Shown here: one piece after another, positions 31,125-43,701 of the stretch | Numbering within the stretch: position 1 is the stretch's first letter | Layout: every line of letters starts with the position of its first letter | Source: Phlebotomus papatasi | Taxonomy: Eukaryota > Arthropoda > Insecta > Diptera > Psychodidae | Length of the DNA stretch: 64,000 bases | Direction: 5' to 3' | NCBI RefSeq assembly: GCF_024763615.1 | Contig: NC_077224.1 | Span: 65,234,712 to 65,298,711, forward strand | Made by a program: the position numbers and the translations under genes | Notes under the pieces: model-generated | Databases searched by the model: none | What the model saw: only the letters and a program-made list of their open reading frames with translations | What the model was told of the DNA's origin: nothing

Positions 31125-33972
31125 CTATCTTCGATATTTATTAAGCATTTTCAGTCAAATTTTAGAATTATTTATAATAGCACTAACGTGATACGTATCT
31201 TCAGACTCACATCAGAGAGATAAACACCTTCCTGGTACGTCAGCAGCGGTTATCCTTTTAAAAACATGAAAATACTCATATTTTTTTTCAAAATTGGTAT
31301 TGCTAGAATCGGAATAAAGCATTTGTGTTTTCCTGTCCCCAAAGGCTAACCACCCCTATGACGCAATCGGAAAGAGTTTATATCTTTGATTCTGAATTTT
31401 TTTAATGTGAGATCGAGATCTTTTGATCTTTACTGTACCGAAATTGATCGAATTCTATCTCCACATTTCCAGTAATTATTTAATAATCAATTCTTCAAAT
31501 TATTTTCTCAAACTATTCTGAATATACAATTAACCACTGTTAAACTTAGATAAGCTTATGGTAGTTGAGATCCTGTGCACTTGCAACTCAAAATGCGTGC
31601 AATTTTTATTTGTAAGTTCAATTTTGGGGGTAAAAAATCTTATCGAGTCAATTTTATCTATTTCGATCAAAGTGATTAATTTGTTCGACGTAATTCTTAC
31701 TTTCTTTAATCCTATAATTTAACTAGGTAATGCTCATCATTTCTCTAACACGAATTTACTAAAATTTACATACTTTTCAAAAAACTTTGCAAATTTTCTT
31801 GTAAGTTTTCTCTTTGTTTCATTAATTTTGAATATTTGAATAAATACTACGAATACTGTATTGATTAGAATTCTAAGCAAGATTCTAATAACAGGGATTC
31901 GTTCTGGAAACTTTTGAACAAAAAAATAGCCATTTTGTCACATTTTGCCCCAGGTTTATATATCTTTCCGCCGTTTTTGCACACAAGAGATTTTATATTT
32001 TTCAAACATCTTTTGTCAAATCTCTGCTCAAGAAATCTCAAATTGTGTTCTTTCGTTTTAATCCCACTCTCTACTCTAACAACCTCTATCAATGATCCAA
32101 ATATCAAAATAGCAGATGGGTAAGCTTCTTCTTTGATTCACATGCATTGCTATTGATAGGTCCTGGGAAAGTAGAAAGAAACACATCATTTTCTCCAGCT
32201 GATCCAAACAAGAGTATAGCTGGGTATTATTGGAAGCAGAATATGAAATTTTCCATGATATTGCCAAATGAATAGGACACACATCGTGAGGTATTCATTC
32301 GAAAGTAATCTTGTCAACAACTCTCAATAAAGTATGCAATTGTACATAAGATGGTGGTATGTTTGCAAATTTAAGTATGGCATAAATATTCTGAGTCACG
32401 CACTAAATCAGCTCTGCCAGTTGCCTCGACTTATTCGTTTTTAGCGAATTAGACAGTACAAATATAGTACAACTCTATACGGACAGCCATACACCCCATA
32501 ATACGAGTTTGTTTTCGTTCGAGTGATTTATTTTCCCGTTTATTGTTATCAGAGAGTCCTCTTGTGAGATGTATTTATGTACACAAAAAAGCAACTCGTG
32601 TACACAAACTAGAAATGCCCTCGGAAAGTTGGGTGAAAAAGACAACATTGCCAGTGAGATGGGTGGTAAAATGTCGTAAGGATGAGACTCTTGAGTGAAA
32701 CTTCACTTAATTCATATGAAAGTAACTTACTCTTGTGTTTGAGGATAGTTGGTAGCAAAATTACACTCAAATTTGAAGAGAGATGGTCTGTAAATTAAGA
32801 GTCAATTGCTTCCAATCGCTTTAATTTCTAAATGCCATTAGCTCATGAAAAAGGTGGGCCAAAGGGATGCTTACGGTACCCTTATTGAGTGTTATTGAGT
32901 TAGGGTAAAGTGTGGTTTACGTAACTTTGATTAATTTGTTCTTATCACGAAATTTACAAGAGTTGTTTTTTTCAGACATTCAATACATTGGTTCTTTAAA
33001 TTATATTTTGAATCTTAAACGATGAATCATGAAAGAAATGAGACGATCGAAGCAAAAGGGGTCTAACTGTGTTATCACACTTGCACATTAAATTTTTAAT
33101 ATGATTCACATTAATTGTCGCTGGTGAGAGTCCAAATGTGTAATTTGTGTGTTTGAACCATTTTATATTCAAAATTTGATCTATTTGTTGATAAAAAGGT
33201 AGACTTGACCCGCAAAATTTGATATATATTGATTTATAGCATTAATGCGAAAAGTTATTGCGATTTTCTCTTTAATTTTTTAATGTGAAAAATATTTATG
33301 CTTTAGGTAAATTTAAACTTAGTAAAGTGCTGGAAATATCTGGCTTAAGTCATAAGTGTGCCTAGGGCGTACGTATCTCAGAAAATCCGCTTTCACTAAG
33401 GAAGTTTCCTGAATTACAAGATTGAAAAAAATAATTTTCTTTTTCACTTACAGATACTGCCTTCGAATATACTACAATAATTTCAGAAGCCAATTCGAAA
33501 AATTTTCGAAGATACAGAGATGAAAATAACAAGTTTGCAAACGATATTGGGCAAATATCGGATATTATGAAAATAAAACTCGTTTTTTCTACTTATCATT
33601 TTTAAGAAACGAATAAAGACTTATTTTAGATTTTTATTGATGACATTTTTTAAAATACTTTTTTTTAATATACTAAAGTTTATATTTCAATTCAAAATAT
33701 TCAATAAAAAAGGTAAAAAGTATATCGATATTAACATTTTTCATCGGGTTTCCGTTGTTTAACTGTGAAATAAATTTATAAAAAATATTTTTTTTGTTTT
33801 TTTTTCATTTGAGACAAAAATTATGAGCAGAAGATTTTCTACTAATTCAGGAGTGTGAAACTTATCAGTCTGCTATTTTGTATTTTTTTAGGGAAATTGA
33901 ACACTTTATGTATTTTAAAAAATTCTATAAAATTAGTTACTATTTTTTCTGAAAAATACCACGAAAGATATA
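31125..33972. other. Mostly unique DNA; one short MITE tail
   Basis: GGCTTAAGTCATAAGTGTGC near 33343 is a stranded right end of the TTA-flanked family seen complete at 52974-53218. 32300-32800 is less AT-rich and free of repeats. No gene was recognised. Confidence 0.45.
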
Positions 33973-34399
33973 GGGTAAGTATGCCAAATTTCGGCATAGT
34001 TGCATGCAAGCGCCAAAGTCTCAAGTTCGAAATGTAATATCTTTAATACAAATTGATTTTTTTACTACTTCTTTTTAAGGAGTATTGCTTAGAACCTTGT
34101 AGACAGTTTATCGTCTTTATTTACTTCAAAATCATTCTTAATACATTTCAAAATGAATAGAAATGTAGACATAGCTTAGGTGCCCTATTTCGGCCACCTT
34201 CATTCTCATAGTTCTTTGCCCATCGGAGATTCTTCAAATGTCTTTTTCACGTCATCTCGTTTGTCGAAGATTATGTTTTTGTTATTCTTTTGCATTGTAT
34301 AATCTCTAGAGTATGTAAAAACTAAAAATTCATGGAAATTCGAGGAACAAAAAAAAGTGGCCGAAATTACAAGCTGGCCGGAATTTGGCACACTTACCC
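33973..34399. mobile_element. MITE, GGGTAAGTGTGCC family, copy 2
   Basis: 427 bp flanked by TA (33971-33972, 34400-34401). Terminal inverted repeats GGGTAAGTATGCCAAATTTC and GAATTTGGCACACTTACCC are better preserved than in copy 1. Non-coding. Confidence 0.92.
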
Positions 34400-34519
34400 T
34401 ATCTAATTTTTTGCTTCCTTATTGCGGAAACCTCCATCATCAATAAATTTCTTTAATTTTTTTTAATGTATTAACATGAATCTATTAGTAGTGCTCCAGC
34501 TCAGAAATTACTTTTTGAT

Positions 34520-34755
34520 CAAGAACTTAAACCGATTAGGGACCGATTATGACCGATTATGAACCTATAAGTAATTTTTGTCTGATATAATCAATTTTTT
34601 TACTCTGAAGATATTATAGGAGATCTTTTAAGTGATTTACAAATATGTTCAAATCAGTTGTGAACCGGTAAACGGTGAGTGATGCGAAAGTACTTTTGCG
34701 GTATAGCAACTAAGTCACGAGTTTAAGTACTTCGCAAAGCATGGGACGCTTTGGC
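34520..34755 (+). repeat. Dispersed repeat 'G', uninterrupted copy
   Basis: The sequence contains TTGTGAACCGGTAAACGGTG and then TGATGCGAAAGTACTTTTGC and AACTAAGTCACGAG. The same order occurs at 48055-48480, where a MITE splits it exactly at the TAA, and the upstream half recurs at 47500-47790. The class of this repeat is unknown. Confidence 0.7.
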
Positions 34756-35630
34756 ACCTCTCTTTCTATTACTATTTATTATAGTTGTTTCGATCTAATA
34801 TAATATTTGTGTAGTTGCCTTTAAGATAAAGGTCTTCTCAAGTTTTAAAGAATAAAAAAGAATCCTTTAAATAATACAACGTGGCTTTTACAATTGTCTC
34901 GTAAACTTCGTTAATTTATCTGCAGTTTATATTGGAGGAGCAGCATCTGTAATGACGATACCTGGATTTAAGAACTTATATTCTTGAGCCCTAAAATACT
35001 TCACGGAATGTTTTTTTTTCTTATGCGAAGAGTAAAATCTCTTTTCTGCAAAATAACCCACAATTTGCAAGTAAATTTCTCACGATGTCAGCTCCAAGAG
35101 CAAACACAACACCATATTACGCCTGTTTTGCTAAATGTACAGAGAATGTTGGAATTTAAAGGAAGAGCAGTGGTATGGGGGAGGAAAAATATCCGTCTTA
35201 TAGCATGGGATTTACACCAAAGCATAACTAACATCCTAAACTTTTCATGTTGCTATCCCATCTCGCATCAGGGTTGCATCATATCTCAACTCTTGGTACA
35301 GCTTGAAGAAGAGGACGCAGAGTCAGAACGGATTTATACTTGATTTTTTTTCTGGGACGGAACATATAATGTACAATTTAAACGAGTTATGTGGTTTATG
35401 CAGGATTTTAAATAACTTTTTATTGCTTTAATATGGAACTCTGCTGAATGTTTGGCTGTTATGACGGAAAGTGTAATGAAGAATTGCCTTTGGACTTTTT
35501 TTGCTGGATTTTCCAATGAAAAGTTAGATGCTCTGAAAAGTCAATGACATTTTTAGTCAATTTTGATGTTTACTAAAAAAAAATCAAATAAGAGATATGA
35601 AGACATAATATGTTGTATTTTCATAACTTA
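34756..35630. other. No recognised content
   Basis: A 119-codon plus-strand frame (34984-35343) shows no domain, signal peptide or conserved motif and starts at a TTG. It is treated as chance. Confidence 0.45.
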
Positions 35631-35843
35631 GGGGAAACTGGGGCACCACCAAACACGGGGTAGCACCGAATACTGTGATTTTTTAATCAGATATTCAATT
35701 TCTAATGACAAAACTTATAGAAATTTTTAGGAATTATAGGGATGCTTGTCCACTAAAGAAATGGTAGATATACCCCCAAGTAGTTTAGAAATGAATATTA
35801 GTGTTTGGTGCTACCCCGTGTTTGGTGGTGCCCCAGTTTCCCC
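35631..35843. mobile_element. MITE, GGGGAAACTG family, copy 2
   Basis: 213 bp flanked by TA (35629-35630, 35844-35845). Ends GGGGAAACTGGGGCACCACC and GGTGGTGCCCCAGTTTCCCC pair perfectly at the tips. Compared with copy 1, changes are scattered through the centre. Non-coding. Confidence 0.93.
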
Positions 35844-36191
35844 TATAGACTCTCTGAAACGAGTATTCTCTTATTGTCACAGATATTGCAAATTTACTAG
35901 ATTTAGGAAAACGATATTTTTTTGAATGTATTCTATAAAAAAAAAACAAGGGTCGGAGGAACGTCTGTTCGAAAGGGAACCCCTATTGACACTTTTGTCA
36001 AAATGTTGAAAATTATTTAATGTATCTAGTAAAATATAAGTAATATAACGTTTTTTCTGTAATATACCTTTTACTATAAACAGAGATGTTCAAATTTCAT
36101 GTCCCAAATGGTACAGAGTAGGGTGTCAATAGGTGCTGACACGAGTTTTTAAAGTGTCAATAGACGTTCCTTTCACCCTACGTAAAATTTA

Positions 36192-36580
36192 CGTAAATAA
36201 TCGACTTTTCATTGTATTGGTTCCTATCTCGACTGTTTTCCTCAGTCCTACTCGCGTTCTAAAACCGTCACACAGTCGTGATAGAAACAAACACAAAGAA
36301 AAGTCGATTACGTAGAAGCACTTTAGAACAGTCATGTCATGTACTAAAAAATATGCTCATTTTTAGTACTTTACTGTTCTTATGTGTTTCTGTATTATAG
36401 TCTTTTCCTGGCTTCGTTCATGTCTCGACTGTTTTCCTCCTCGTCGTATTCTAAAACGACCAAACAGTCGAGACAGAAACTAACACAAAGAAAAGTCGAT
36501 AATGTAGGAGCACTTGAGAGCAGTCTAGGTTAAAAAAAAAACATGTTCATTTTTCATTAGAATAATACCATTACAATAGT
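36192..36580. repeat. Tandem pair of hairpin repeats (AAAAGTCGAT family)
   Basis: 36192-36313 folds on itself: TCGACTTTTCATTGTATTGG pairs with AACACAAAGAAAAGTCGA, and CTCGACTGTTT with the ACAGTCGTGA block. A second, similar hairpin covers about 36375-36505. A tail containing GTAGGAGCACTTGAGAGCAG follows, and a related half-unit lies at 56805-56940. A non-autonomous fold-back element is likely. Confidence 0.7.
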
Positions 36581-37742
36581 CTCTATTTTATAAATTATCA
36601 ATTTTTCAACACAAATAAAAGCACTTCTATCAAAAGTTTAGCCTTTATACTCCGCAATCACTGCATCTCCAGATTATCGAGTTGTTTTTGAGGTGTGTAA
36701 AACTGACATTAAATTTTTTTCCCTCCCTTCTTCTTCTATCACTCGTCCTGGCATCCGCAATGCTAAAAGTGATGAGAAAGCCTTAGTCATTTCTCATAAT
36801 GATGGTGATGATGTGAATATTTCTCAAGGAGCAGTCTTGGGGGTTTTCAGACAAAAAGGCAAAAATAGAAAGCTTCCTCACCATTAGCCGGAAATTACTC
36901 TTATTTATTCCTGATCAACCGCCATATTTCTGTAGATCTTACAAGCAAAAGGTCGAACTTGCACTGACACAAGATGATACGTTAAATGCTCTGGCACTCC
37001 CTGAGATACGTCGTTTATATCAATTTCTTCGACGGAAATGTTTTTAGTGCCAGATAAAACGTCTTATGTGTGCACAAAATCCATCTCCCCATGCACTTTC
37101 GAAGAAAAAAAATCACGCACTCTTAGTATTATGTAGCATCATTCTAATTTGGCAAATGGCATTCAATTCGATAAATTGCATCATGATAGCATAAATTCCC
37201 ACTCCCCGAAGATGTATTACGAAATCCTCGGGAGTGTCATTTGTGATTGAGAGTTGGATTTTATTGGATTCTCATGAAATGGGCTTCGTTTTGTGGAAAT
37301 ATATGCAAAGAAAATCTATTTAATCCAGCTACTGCACCATTGCTACACAAATATGAGTTCAATCGTATAAACTCTTCAATTTTATTGACTTAATCTGAAT
37401 GGATATGGAAATCCACACGAAAATAGACTACCCATTCTTCAGTCGTATGGGTGCAAATCAATCTGGATGCTCTTACGACATGTGACTGAGATATGGTGGA
37501 AAAGAGTGTTGTAAGACAGATTAAGTTCAGAATATGAAAAAAAGTAAGATATTCTATGAAAAAATAAGGTATGATTGAATATTCTGGAACAAGAGCATTT
37601 CACCAAAACTCCTTAATGGTTTTTTACCGTTTCTACCGTATCTAGTTATTATTGTGAGAATTTTTTTTTAATCAAAAAGTAAAATTTTCACTCGATTTAC
37701 TTCAAAATACTACATTGTAACGAAAATTTATCGCAATGAATA
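36581..37742. other. No recognised content
   Basis: A 64-codon frame at 36693-36887 has no identifiable motif. 37000-37260 is somewhat less AT-rich. No terminal repeats were seen. Confidence 0.45.
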
Positions 37743-37959
37743 GTGGAAAGCGCGCTATCTTAGGACGACTGAAGCTTCGCACAACTCACATTTTTCAATG
37801 TGTTTTAAATTAATTTGGCCCACTATAAAATTATATTTGAATAGCTAATTCAATGCCTCAAATTTTCAGAAAAGCTCTGTGGGTGAAATCCATAAGGAAC
37901 ATAGAGAAAAAATTGAATTGTCCGAAGCTTGAGTCGTCCCAAGGTACCGTGTTTTCCCC
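37743..37959. mobile_element. MITE, GGACGACT...GAAGCTTCG family, copy 1
   Basis: 217 bp flanked by TA (37741-37742, 37960-37961). The left end carries TTAGGACGACTGAAGCTTCG, the right end CGAAGCTTGAGTCGTCCCAA then GTTTTCCCC. A shorter relative is at 61408-61576. Non-coding. Confidence 0.88.
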
Positions 37960-38799
37960 TAGAGAACTTAACTTGTTTTTCAATGTGCTGAAGAGCAATT
38001 GAAGATACTAGGACAAGAAAATGTAGTTTTCTTTGAATAATAATTTAAAAAGAATGATTTTGTCAATAGTGCAGATTATTTGGTCGGAAAAGCTCTACAA
38101 ATTAAAATATCTCTTAAAATAAAAAACGTCTAAATCAGCTACAAATAGTATGAAATGGAGCCATCGATTTAACAATATAATAAAAAAATAATTTTATTTT
38201 GTCAGATCAGATAGGACTTAAATATTAGTTTAAATTTAACTGAACATATGTTTAGTTTAAGCCTACCCCCTTGAAGGTCTATCTTTATTATATGAAATAT
38301 ACAGACTTAAGGCTTAAGTACGACTTTCAGGTTATTCAATAAATCCGTAAGATGACACATGGATGCGACCACTATCCACAAATTCGGTCTTCGCCCGTCC
38401 CATGGTGAGACAGACGGTCTGTCTCCTCGTTATCTGCTCGTTATCAGGGGGGTGACATTAGCTATGAAAATGCGACCGGTTTTAGTGTATTTTTTTCCCC
38501 GTTTTCGTACACATTTCACGAGATATCTCCAAAACTGTAGGTTGCCAATTTAGGGTTTTCGGTTGCCTCTTCTTTATTAAATTGGTTTTTTTTGTATTAG
38601 TATTTTCTGCTAATTCATTCTACAATGACAGAAAACAGCTAATAAACTCAAAAGTTTTTTCGGCTCGCTAGAAACATATGGAAAACATAGGAAATGTTAT
38701 GCCCCTGTTATTTGCTATACCGCAGTGCCCAAGTACACAGTAAAGAGTGATCTCGCAGTTAAGCGAAACCATTTCTATCACATTTCTGCACTAAAACAC

Positions 38800-39110
38800 C
38801 AGCGAAAACTGGGAGTTATATCCTGAGATGGATAGTAAAGTAGCTCTGCTATCAGCAAATATGTCTATTCTCCGGTCAGAAAAACCATCCTCAATCAAAC
38901 TCCGTACTCCGGCCAGGGTTGCTGTCACCGCATCCTGGAACACTGAGGTGTTCAGGCCAAGTACCGGGCCCAAGGCCCGAGTATCAAGTCCAAGTTCTCG
39001 GCAGTGGTACTCAGCACCTGAAATAATATCACCGGCGCGCTCTCTTGATTGTGAAGTAAAGTAAATATAAGTAAATATCACCGGCGCGCTCTCTTCTTAC
39101 TCGTGTGAAG
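38800..39110 (-). pseudogene. RNase H fragment of an I/R1-like non-LTR retrotransposon
   Basis: The minus-strand frame (38791-39081) contains LNTSVFQDAVTATLAGVRSL followed by IEDGFSDRRIDIFADSRATL. This matches the RNase H domain found after the RT in I-group non-LTR elements, whose consensus is VFQAEV...DIFSDSQAAL. The catalytic glutamate expected just after VFQ is replaced (DAV in place of AEV), while the aspartate of FADS is kept. There is no start and the frame ends soon after, so it is a dead fragment. Its upstream edge is followed by a local duplication (39028-39117). Further homologous but unreadable sequence may reach 39340. Confidence 0.7.
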
Positions 39111-39384
39111 TAAAGGTTTAAAATTCTTTTTTTATGATTCGTCTATAACTGGAAATATTCCTTCACTAGAAGGTCAGGATGCTTGGGACCAAGTGAGTCC
39201 ATGATATACATGTTCCATTCGGTAGCACCGAAACTTCCATGTACCTGCTGAATGTAGTCTAAATGCTGCCATACCCGCCTCCGCTTTTATATAAATCGGA
39301 AGTGGAGGCAAGCTTAACCTAACCTCGAAAGCAGCAATAGGTGCTGTTTTTATGGCTAATGTTATGTCTTATGTAATTTCAAGA

Positions 39385-40008
39385 CAGGCTAATTCACAAA
39401 ATTTTACGAATATTTTTTGTATGTTTACGAATATTTACGAACAAATAATTATGATTTCCGAGCGGGGAAATCAGAATGTTGAGAAATAAAGAAGACTTCT
39501 TGCTTCTCTCGATGTCCACTTTATTCTATCCAAAATTGTGTTTTTACATCTTATATAACTTTTGAGCTACTGCTCAAGATCTTTGTGATTCAATAGTAAA
39601 AATAATGAGATCACCATTTCCTTGTGATTCATTAATGGGTTCTCTGAATTTCTCCCTTTTAACTTGTCCAAGTGCGGAAGGCAATAAAAGTGTCAACTTC
39701 TTTTAATTTATTCTCAACTCTAATGAGTCTTCAAGATTTTAAATACAAAATGGAATTATTAGGGAGTACAAAAAATAAGAATTCAGTGGTGATCATACAA
39801 ACATGATTGAACATGATATGACTTGACTTAACTAAATGTTTGTAAAAGGACAAAAATGCTCGTCAAGTGATCATGTTACGAACAATATTTGTGAAAAAGT
39901 ACAAACTTGTTTGTGGGTTATACGATTTACGAGCATTTTGTAAGTCCCCCTTAGGAATTCACAAACATTTACGAACATTTTTACAAAATATTTTTTTCTG
40001 TGTAGGTC
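39385..40008. repeat. Dispersed repeat 'B', rearranged copy 2
   Basis: 39385-39535 matches 4970-5110 in the same direction, including TCGATGTCCACTTTATTC. 39839-40008 matches the start of copy 1 in reverse complement, ending ATTTTTTTCTGTGTAG. About 300 bp of unrelated sequence separates them. At the position where copy 1 carries the piggyBac MITE this copy reads straight through. Confidence 0.65.
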
Positions 40009-41223
40009 TGTCCCGAGATCGAGATTTCCTCTCAATGGCTCTCAATGGGGAATCTTTCTTATTGTTTCCAATTAAGTTATTTAGGGATACACGTCTAGCT
40101 TTTTTATTAGTAAAATTTATAATCTTTAAAATTTATTTTTGTGCCCATAGATTTTACAATCTCCATCTAATCATTCAAATGTCAAGTGCTTTTAAGAGAT
40201 CGGCAAAATCTAAGTTCGAGAGGGGGTTCGTTCGGGGTTCTGTTATCAATTTATGCTAAGTTGATTCCACTTTATTTGTCATCGAAATGCTGTTGAACGG
40301 CAAGAAAGGGACTCCGGAACTGAAGGAATAAAAAACATCATATTTCGATGTCAAACACACATTTCCGTCATTGCCATCGCACCTTCAACCTTCAACCACT
40401 CGAGGAGCATTTTTCAGCAGCAATACAACCCCCCAATTCTCCCATGAAGTGTCTCGGTGGAGGAATCTCACAAGAGAACTGGGCCACTCCATCAAATTCC
40501 AAAGTGGAAAGGTGCTCCTTGTTTTCACCCACCCACTGACTAATAAATTGTGGAGGAATTTTATTTTCACGTTATGCAGCCATTGGGAAGTAAAGTGGCT
40601 CAGTTAAATGAGAATTTATCGGTGGAAAAATCGCAAATTCATACGTGCGTGCATGTGGTAGTTATCACTTTGGCATTTACTTTGGTCCAGGCTGGAAAAT
40701 CCTTTGAAATTAATTCCAGCAGGTGGCAGTGAAAAGTCATGAATATATTGGATTGGGTTGGGGTCAGAAAAAAAACTAGAGGGAAAAGAGCGGATTAGAT
40801 CTTGGTCACATGTGGTCAATAAATTGAACCTATCACCTTATTATTTCTGATTTACGATGACCAAACACTGTGCCCTGTTATTGGCACAGTCACTGACCAA
40901 TTCAATGCGGAAATTGATTTGCAAATTTATACATTGTGCGCCAAAGGTGGGATTCTCCATAATCGGCTCTCCAGTTCAAAGGACCACCCACTGGTGAATA
41001 CGAAAATAAAATTTATATACCGACCACAGTGGCAGAATTTTCCCTATACCCCTTTTGGACTGTCTGCATCGTTTTGGGGTAGATTTGTTAGCTCTAGCCC
41101 AGACCCATACTGAAAATATTTCTCATCCAGGGGATAATCACTAGAAAACACTATGGGCATTGGATATACGGTAATCTGAAATTTCAAAACAAAATCCTTC
41201 CCATATCTTGGACATCCTAAAAT
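40009..41223. other. Mostly unique DNA, less AT-rich
   Basis: 40260-41180 is visibly richer in G+C than the average here and free of recognised repeats. Overlapping short frames on both strands (40348-40819) have no domain signature. It could be conserved non-coding DNA. Confidence 0.35.
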
Positions 41224-41612
41224 ACTTTATACTCGTCTGAAACGTGGCTCCTTGTCCTTAGCAAACGGAATTGTGAATTCGTGAGCGCGTTTGAGAGGAT
41301 GATTCTACGACGGATTTTTGGCCCCGAATGTGAGGAGGGACAATTCTGGAGCCTATACAACCATGAGGTGTATGAGCGTTATCTGTCGTCAAGCAAAAAC
41401 GCCTCAATAGGCTCCAGTGGGCTGGTTCTCTAGTTCGCAGGGATGAGGACGACCCAGCATAGAAAGTCTTTAGGGACGGATTTTACCGATTTTACGTTTC
41501 AAGGAAACGAAACCGAACACAGCCTCCGATTGACCAATGGCGTGGTCCAGGACACCAGTTCATTAGACCAAGACCAGCAATTGGATGTAGTGCCGGTTAA
41601 GTATGTAAAGTA
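41224..41612 (+). mobile_element. 3' end of an RTE-like non-LTR retrotransposon, copy 2
   Basis: Translation gives TLYSSETW, then FERMILRRIFGPECEEGQFW and SLYNHEVYERY. After a frameshift it continues LNRLQWAGSLVRRDEDDPA, a stop, and KVF. This is the classic thumb and C-terminal segment of RTE-like reverse transcriptases (LYGSETW...RIFGPV...YNHELYELY...RLRWAGH). It shares its last 290 bp with 533-821 and ends in a GTTAAGTATGTAAAGTA tail. The copy is 5'-truncated, frameshifted and inactive. Confidence 0.82.
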
Positions 41613-42032
41613 CCGTTCAAAATATTAAATACACCCTTCGTAAGTTTAAATACACCTGGTTTGGACCAGGAAAACGCTGTAATATCCAGTTCTATTGACT
41701 GAAGTGCTTTCATATGTAAACCTAAGAACAGTTTTAAACAAAATTTGAGTAAATACATGAACTAAAAAAATTATAATTTGAGGATCAGTCAAAAATGAGC
41801 TTTTGAACAAAAATGATCAAAGATCAAAAGTAGCCCCACATATTAAATGGATGTGATTAGAAGGAATCACACCTAACTGATCTGATCTTTTAATAATCAT
41901 TAAATATAAGCTATATACTATTAGTAAATATTATTAAGAGTCAGAAAAATTGAAAATTATACCGAGGGAATATTTTTGGTATGGATTGTGGTCGGTTTCC
42001 GGTGTGACCTGTTCTGAAAAGGGTTTCTTCTT

Positions 42033-42137
42033 TAAGGGCAGAATCTTATTGACAGTAAAATGCTCACCGTTTTTCGTTAATTCACGCATTTTCATTGCAA
42101 TTCTTAAGCAAATCCTCGATTACCGTATTACCTTATA
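42033..42137. mobile_element. Half MITE, GGGCAGAAT family
   Basis: GGGCAGAATCTTATTGACAG onward matches the left half of the complete element at 61602-61907 up to the TCGATTACCGTATTACCTTA block. The right half is absent. Confidence 0.7.
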
Positions 42138-42473
42138 ATTTTAATTTAAAATAATTTAGTTTAAAGAGATTTCATGTCATACAAATTACAAATTACAAAT
42201 TAAAATAGTCGATTTGAAAGCATAAAAAATGTAGTTGATGATAGAAATTGCATACTTAATACAAGTCCGAAAAGTTAAACTTGCAAAAAGAAGTACCAAA
42301 TCTCTGAAGCTGGTCTAGTAAAAACTATACCTCTAATTTGACGAATGCGGGTTAGCATTATCACTACAAAAAAGCTATCTACACGGTTCACACCATAAAA
42401 AGAAACTGATTGAACAGTGAAACTGCTAACAAATAGATACGTAGGTCACAATTCCAATCAGCAATTCTTAGTA

Positions 42474-43701
42474 GGGGAGACCGGGGTACCTATAGCCAGG
42501 GGTACAATTAGTCAGTGGATTTTCTCGTTTTTCTTAAAATGTACATCGAGCAAAGTATTTTTTAATGAAAGTAGGAACACATCCCCATATTGCCAGAAAT
42601 ATTTATAAGTCTGATCCAATTATCCTACAATTTAGAGGCATTTTTTATAAAATGGGTATAAAATTGTAATTTTGATGGTACAGTCTTTGGACCAGCATTT
42701 GGTTTTCTGAGTTTCAAGTTAAAATTTCATAGGTTTACCTCGTTTCTGGTTTAATAAACCTAATTAAAAAATATTTTTCACTTGGATAATAATTATCCAA
42801 TTTTTTATATAAGACGATAAACACTGAAACAGCCCTCGGGGCAAATGTAGCCACTCTTCCGTGGCGAGATAAAACTATTAATGATTTTTTACTAATACAT
42901 ACGGGGAATCAGTGGCGCAATAGGCAAGACCGTTGACTCTTGGGCGGATCGATTCCCTGGCTCGATTCACTGTTGTGAGTTCGAGCCCCGCCCGGTGCAA
43001 AGATCTGAATGTTTAGAAAAAGACATTTTCACTGTGATATAACGTAATAAAAATGCACCGCCTCGCCCAACAACTCCGGGAGCATGGAAGAAGCATTCAC
43101 CATACTACGGGAAGGCGCTCCTGGGCGGTCTACAATGGACTTCGCAGATTCTTCCAACACGGGATATAACGCATTGTAAAAAAAAATGATTACCTTGTAA
43201 TAAATATCTCGATACGATTAATAATAACTAATACATGGATAATTGTTAAATGAAAAAAGTACTGTTGATATTCCAAGCAATATTTCCATTCGGATGAGCA
43301 ATTTGTGAAATATATTTTTTCATGATGTTTGCATCAATTTTGTCGCAATTACAAAAATGTCATAAAAAAGTCGGCTAAAGCCTTTTTCATTAAAATTAAG
43401 TGACATATTTAGCATCAGTGGGCTTCAGTGTATCAAGTAAAACAATATTTGGTATCTCCAATTTGAAATTTCGTCTGGAAAACTGGTGGCAATTAGTTCC
43501 CTGAAAATGGCTATATCTACCCAGGCCGGGGCAAGTGTAGCCAATATATCATACATTTTTCATTATCCTCTCTAGAAAAAGTCCAATGTTCTAATGCTAC
43601 TTATGAAACATTAAAACATTAGACACACCTTATCATTTTTTCACAAATCACGCGCGAAAAAAAAAGCTTCATTTGCTGGATAATTCTACCCATATCTCCC
43701 C
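42474..43701. mobile_element. Possible TIR element carrying a SINE insertion
   Basis: TA-flanked (42472-42473, 43702-43703), with GGGGAGACCGGGGTACC at the left and a right end whose complement starts GGGGAGATATGGGTAG. Interior motifs (GGGGCAAATGTAGCCA near 42839 and GGGGCAAGTGTAGCCA near 43526) recur in the same direction. Removing the SINE leaves about 944 bp. The terminal match is short, so the call is tentative. Confidence 0.4.
42903..43186 (+). mobile_element. tRNA-derived SINE, near full length
   Basis: The head has a perfect RNA polymerase III A box (TGGCGCAATAGG) and a B box close to consensus (AGTTCGAGCCC). A 200-bp body containing CGCCTCGCCCAACAACTCCG follows, ending in a poly(A) tail at 43177-43186. 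Length and order (head, unrelated body, A tail) are those of a SINE. It encodes nothing and would depend on a LINE partner. No convincing target duplication was found. Confidence 0.85.

Noticed and set aside
34984..35343. 119-codon plus-strand ORF
   Set aside because: No domain, no signal peptide, a TTG start, and unremarkable composition for chance open frames in this window.
39305..39325. Telomere-like AACCTAACC motif
   Set aside because: It holds only two partial TTAGG-type units, a common word in insect DNA. A telomere would show long arrays.
41620..41900. Tc1-like left end at AGTACCGTTCAAAATATTAA
   Set aside because: No matching inverted right end or TA-flanked partner was found downstream.
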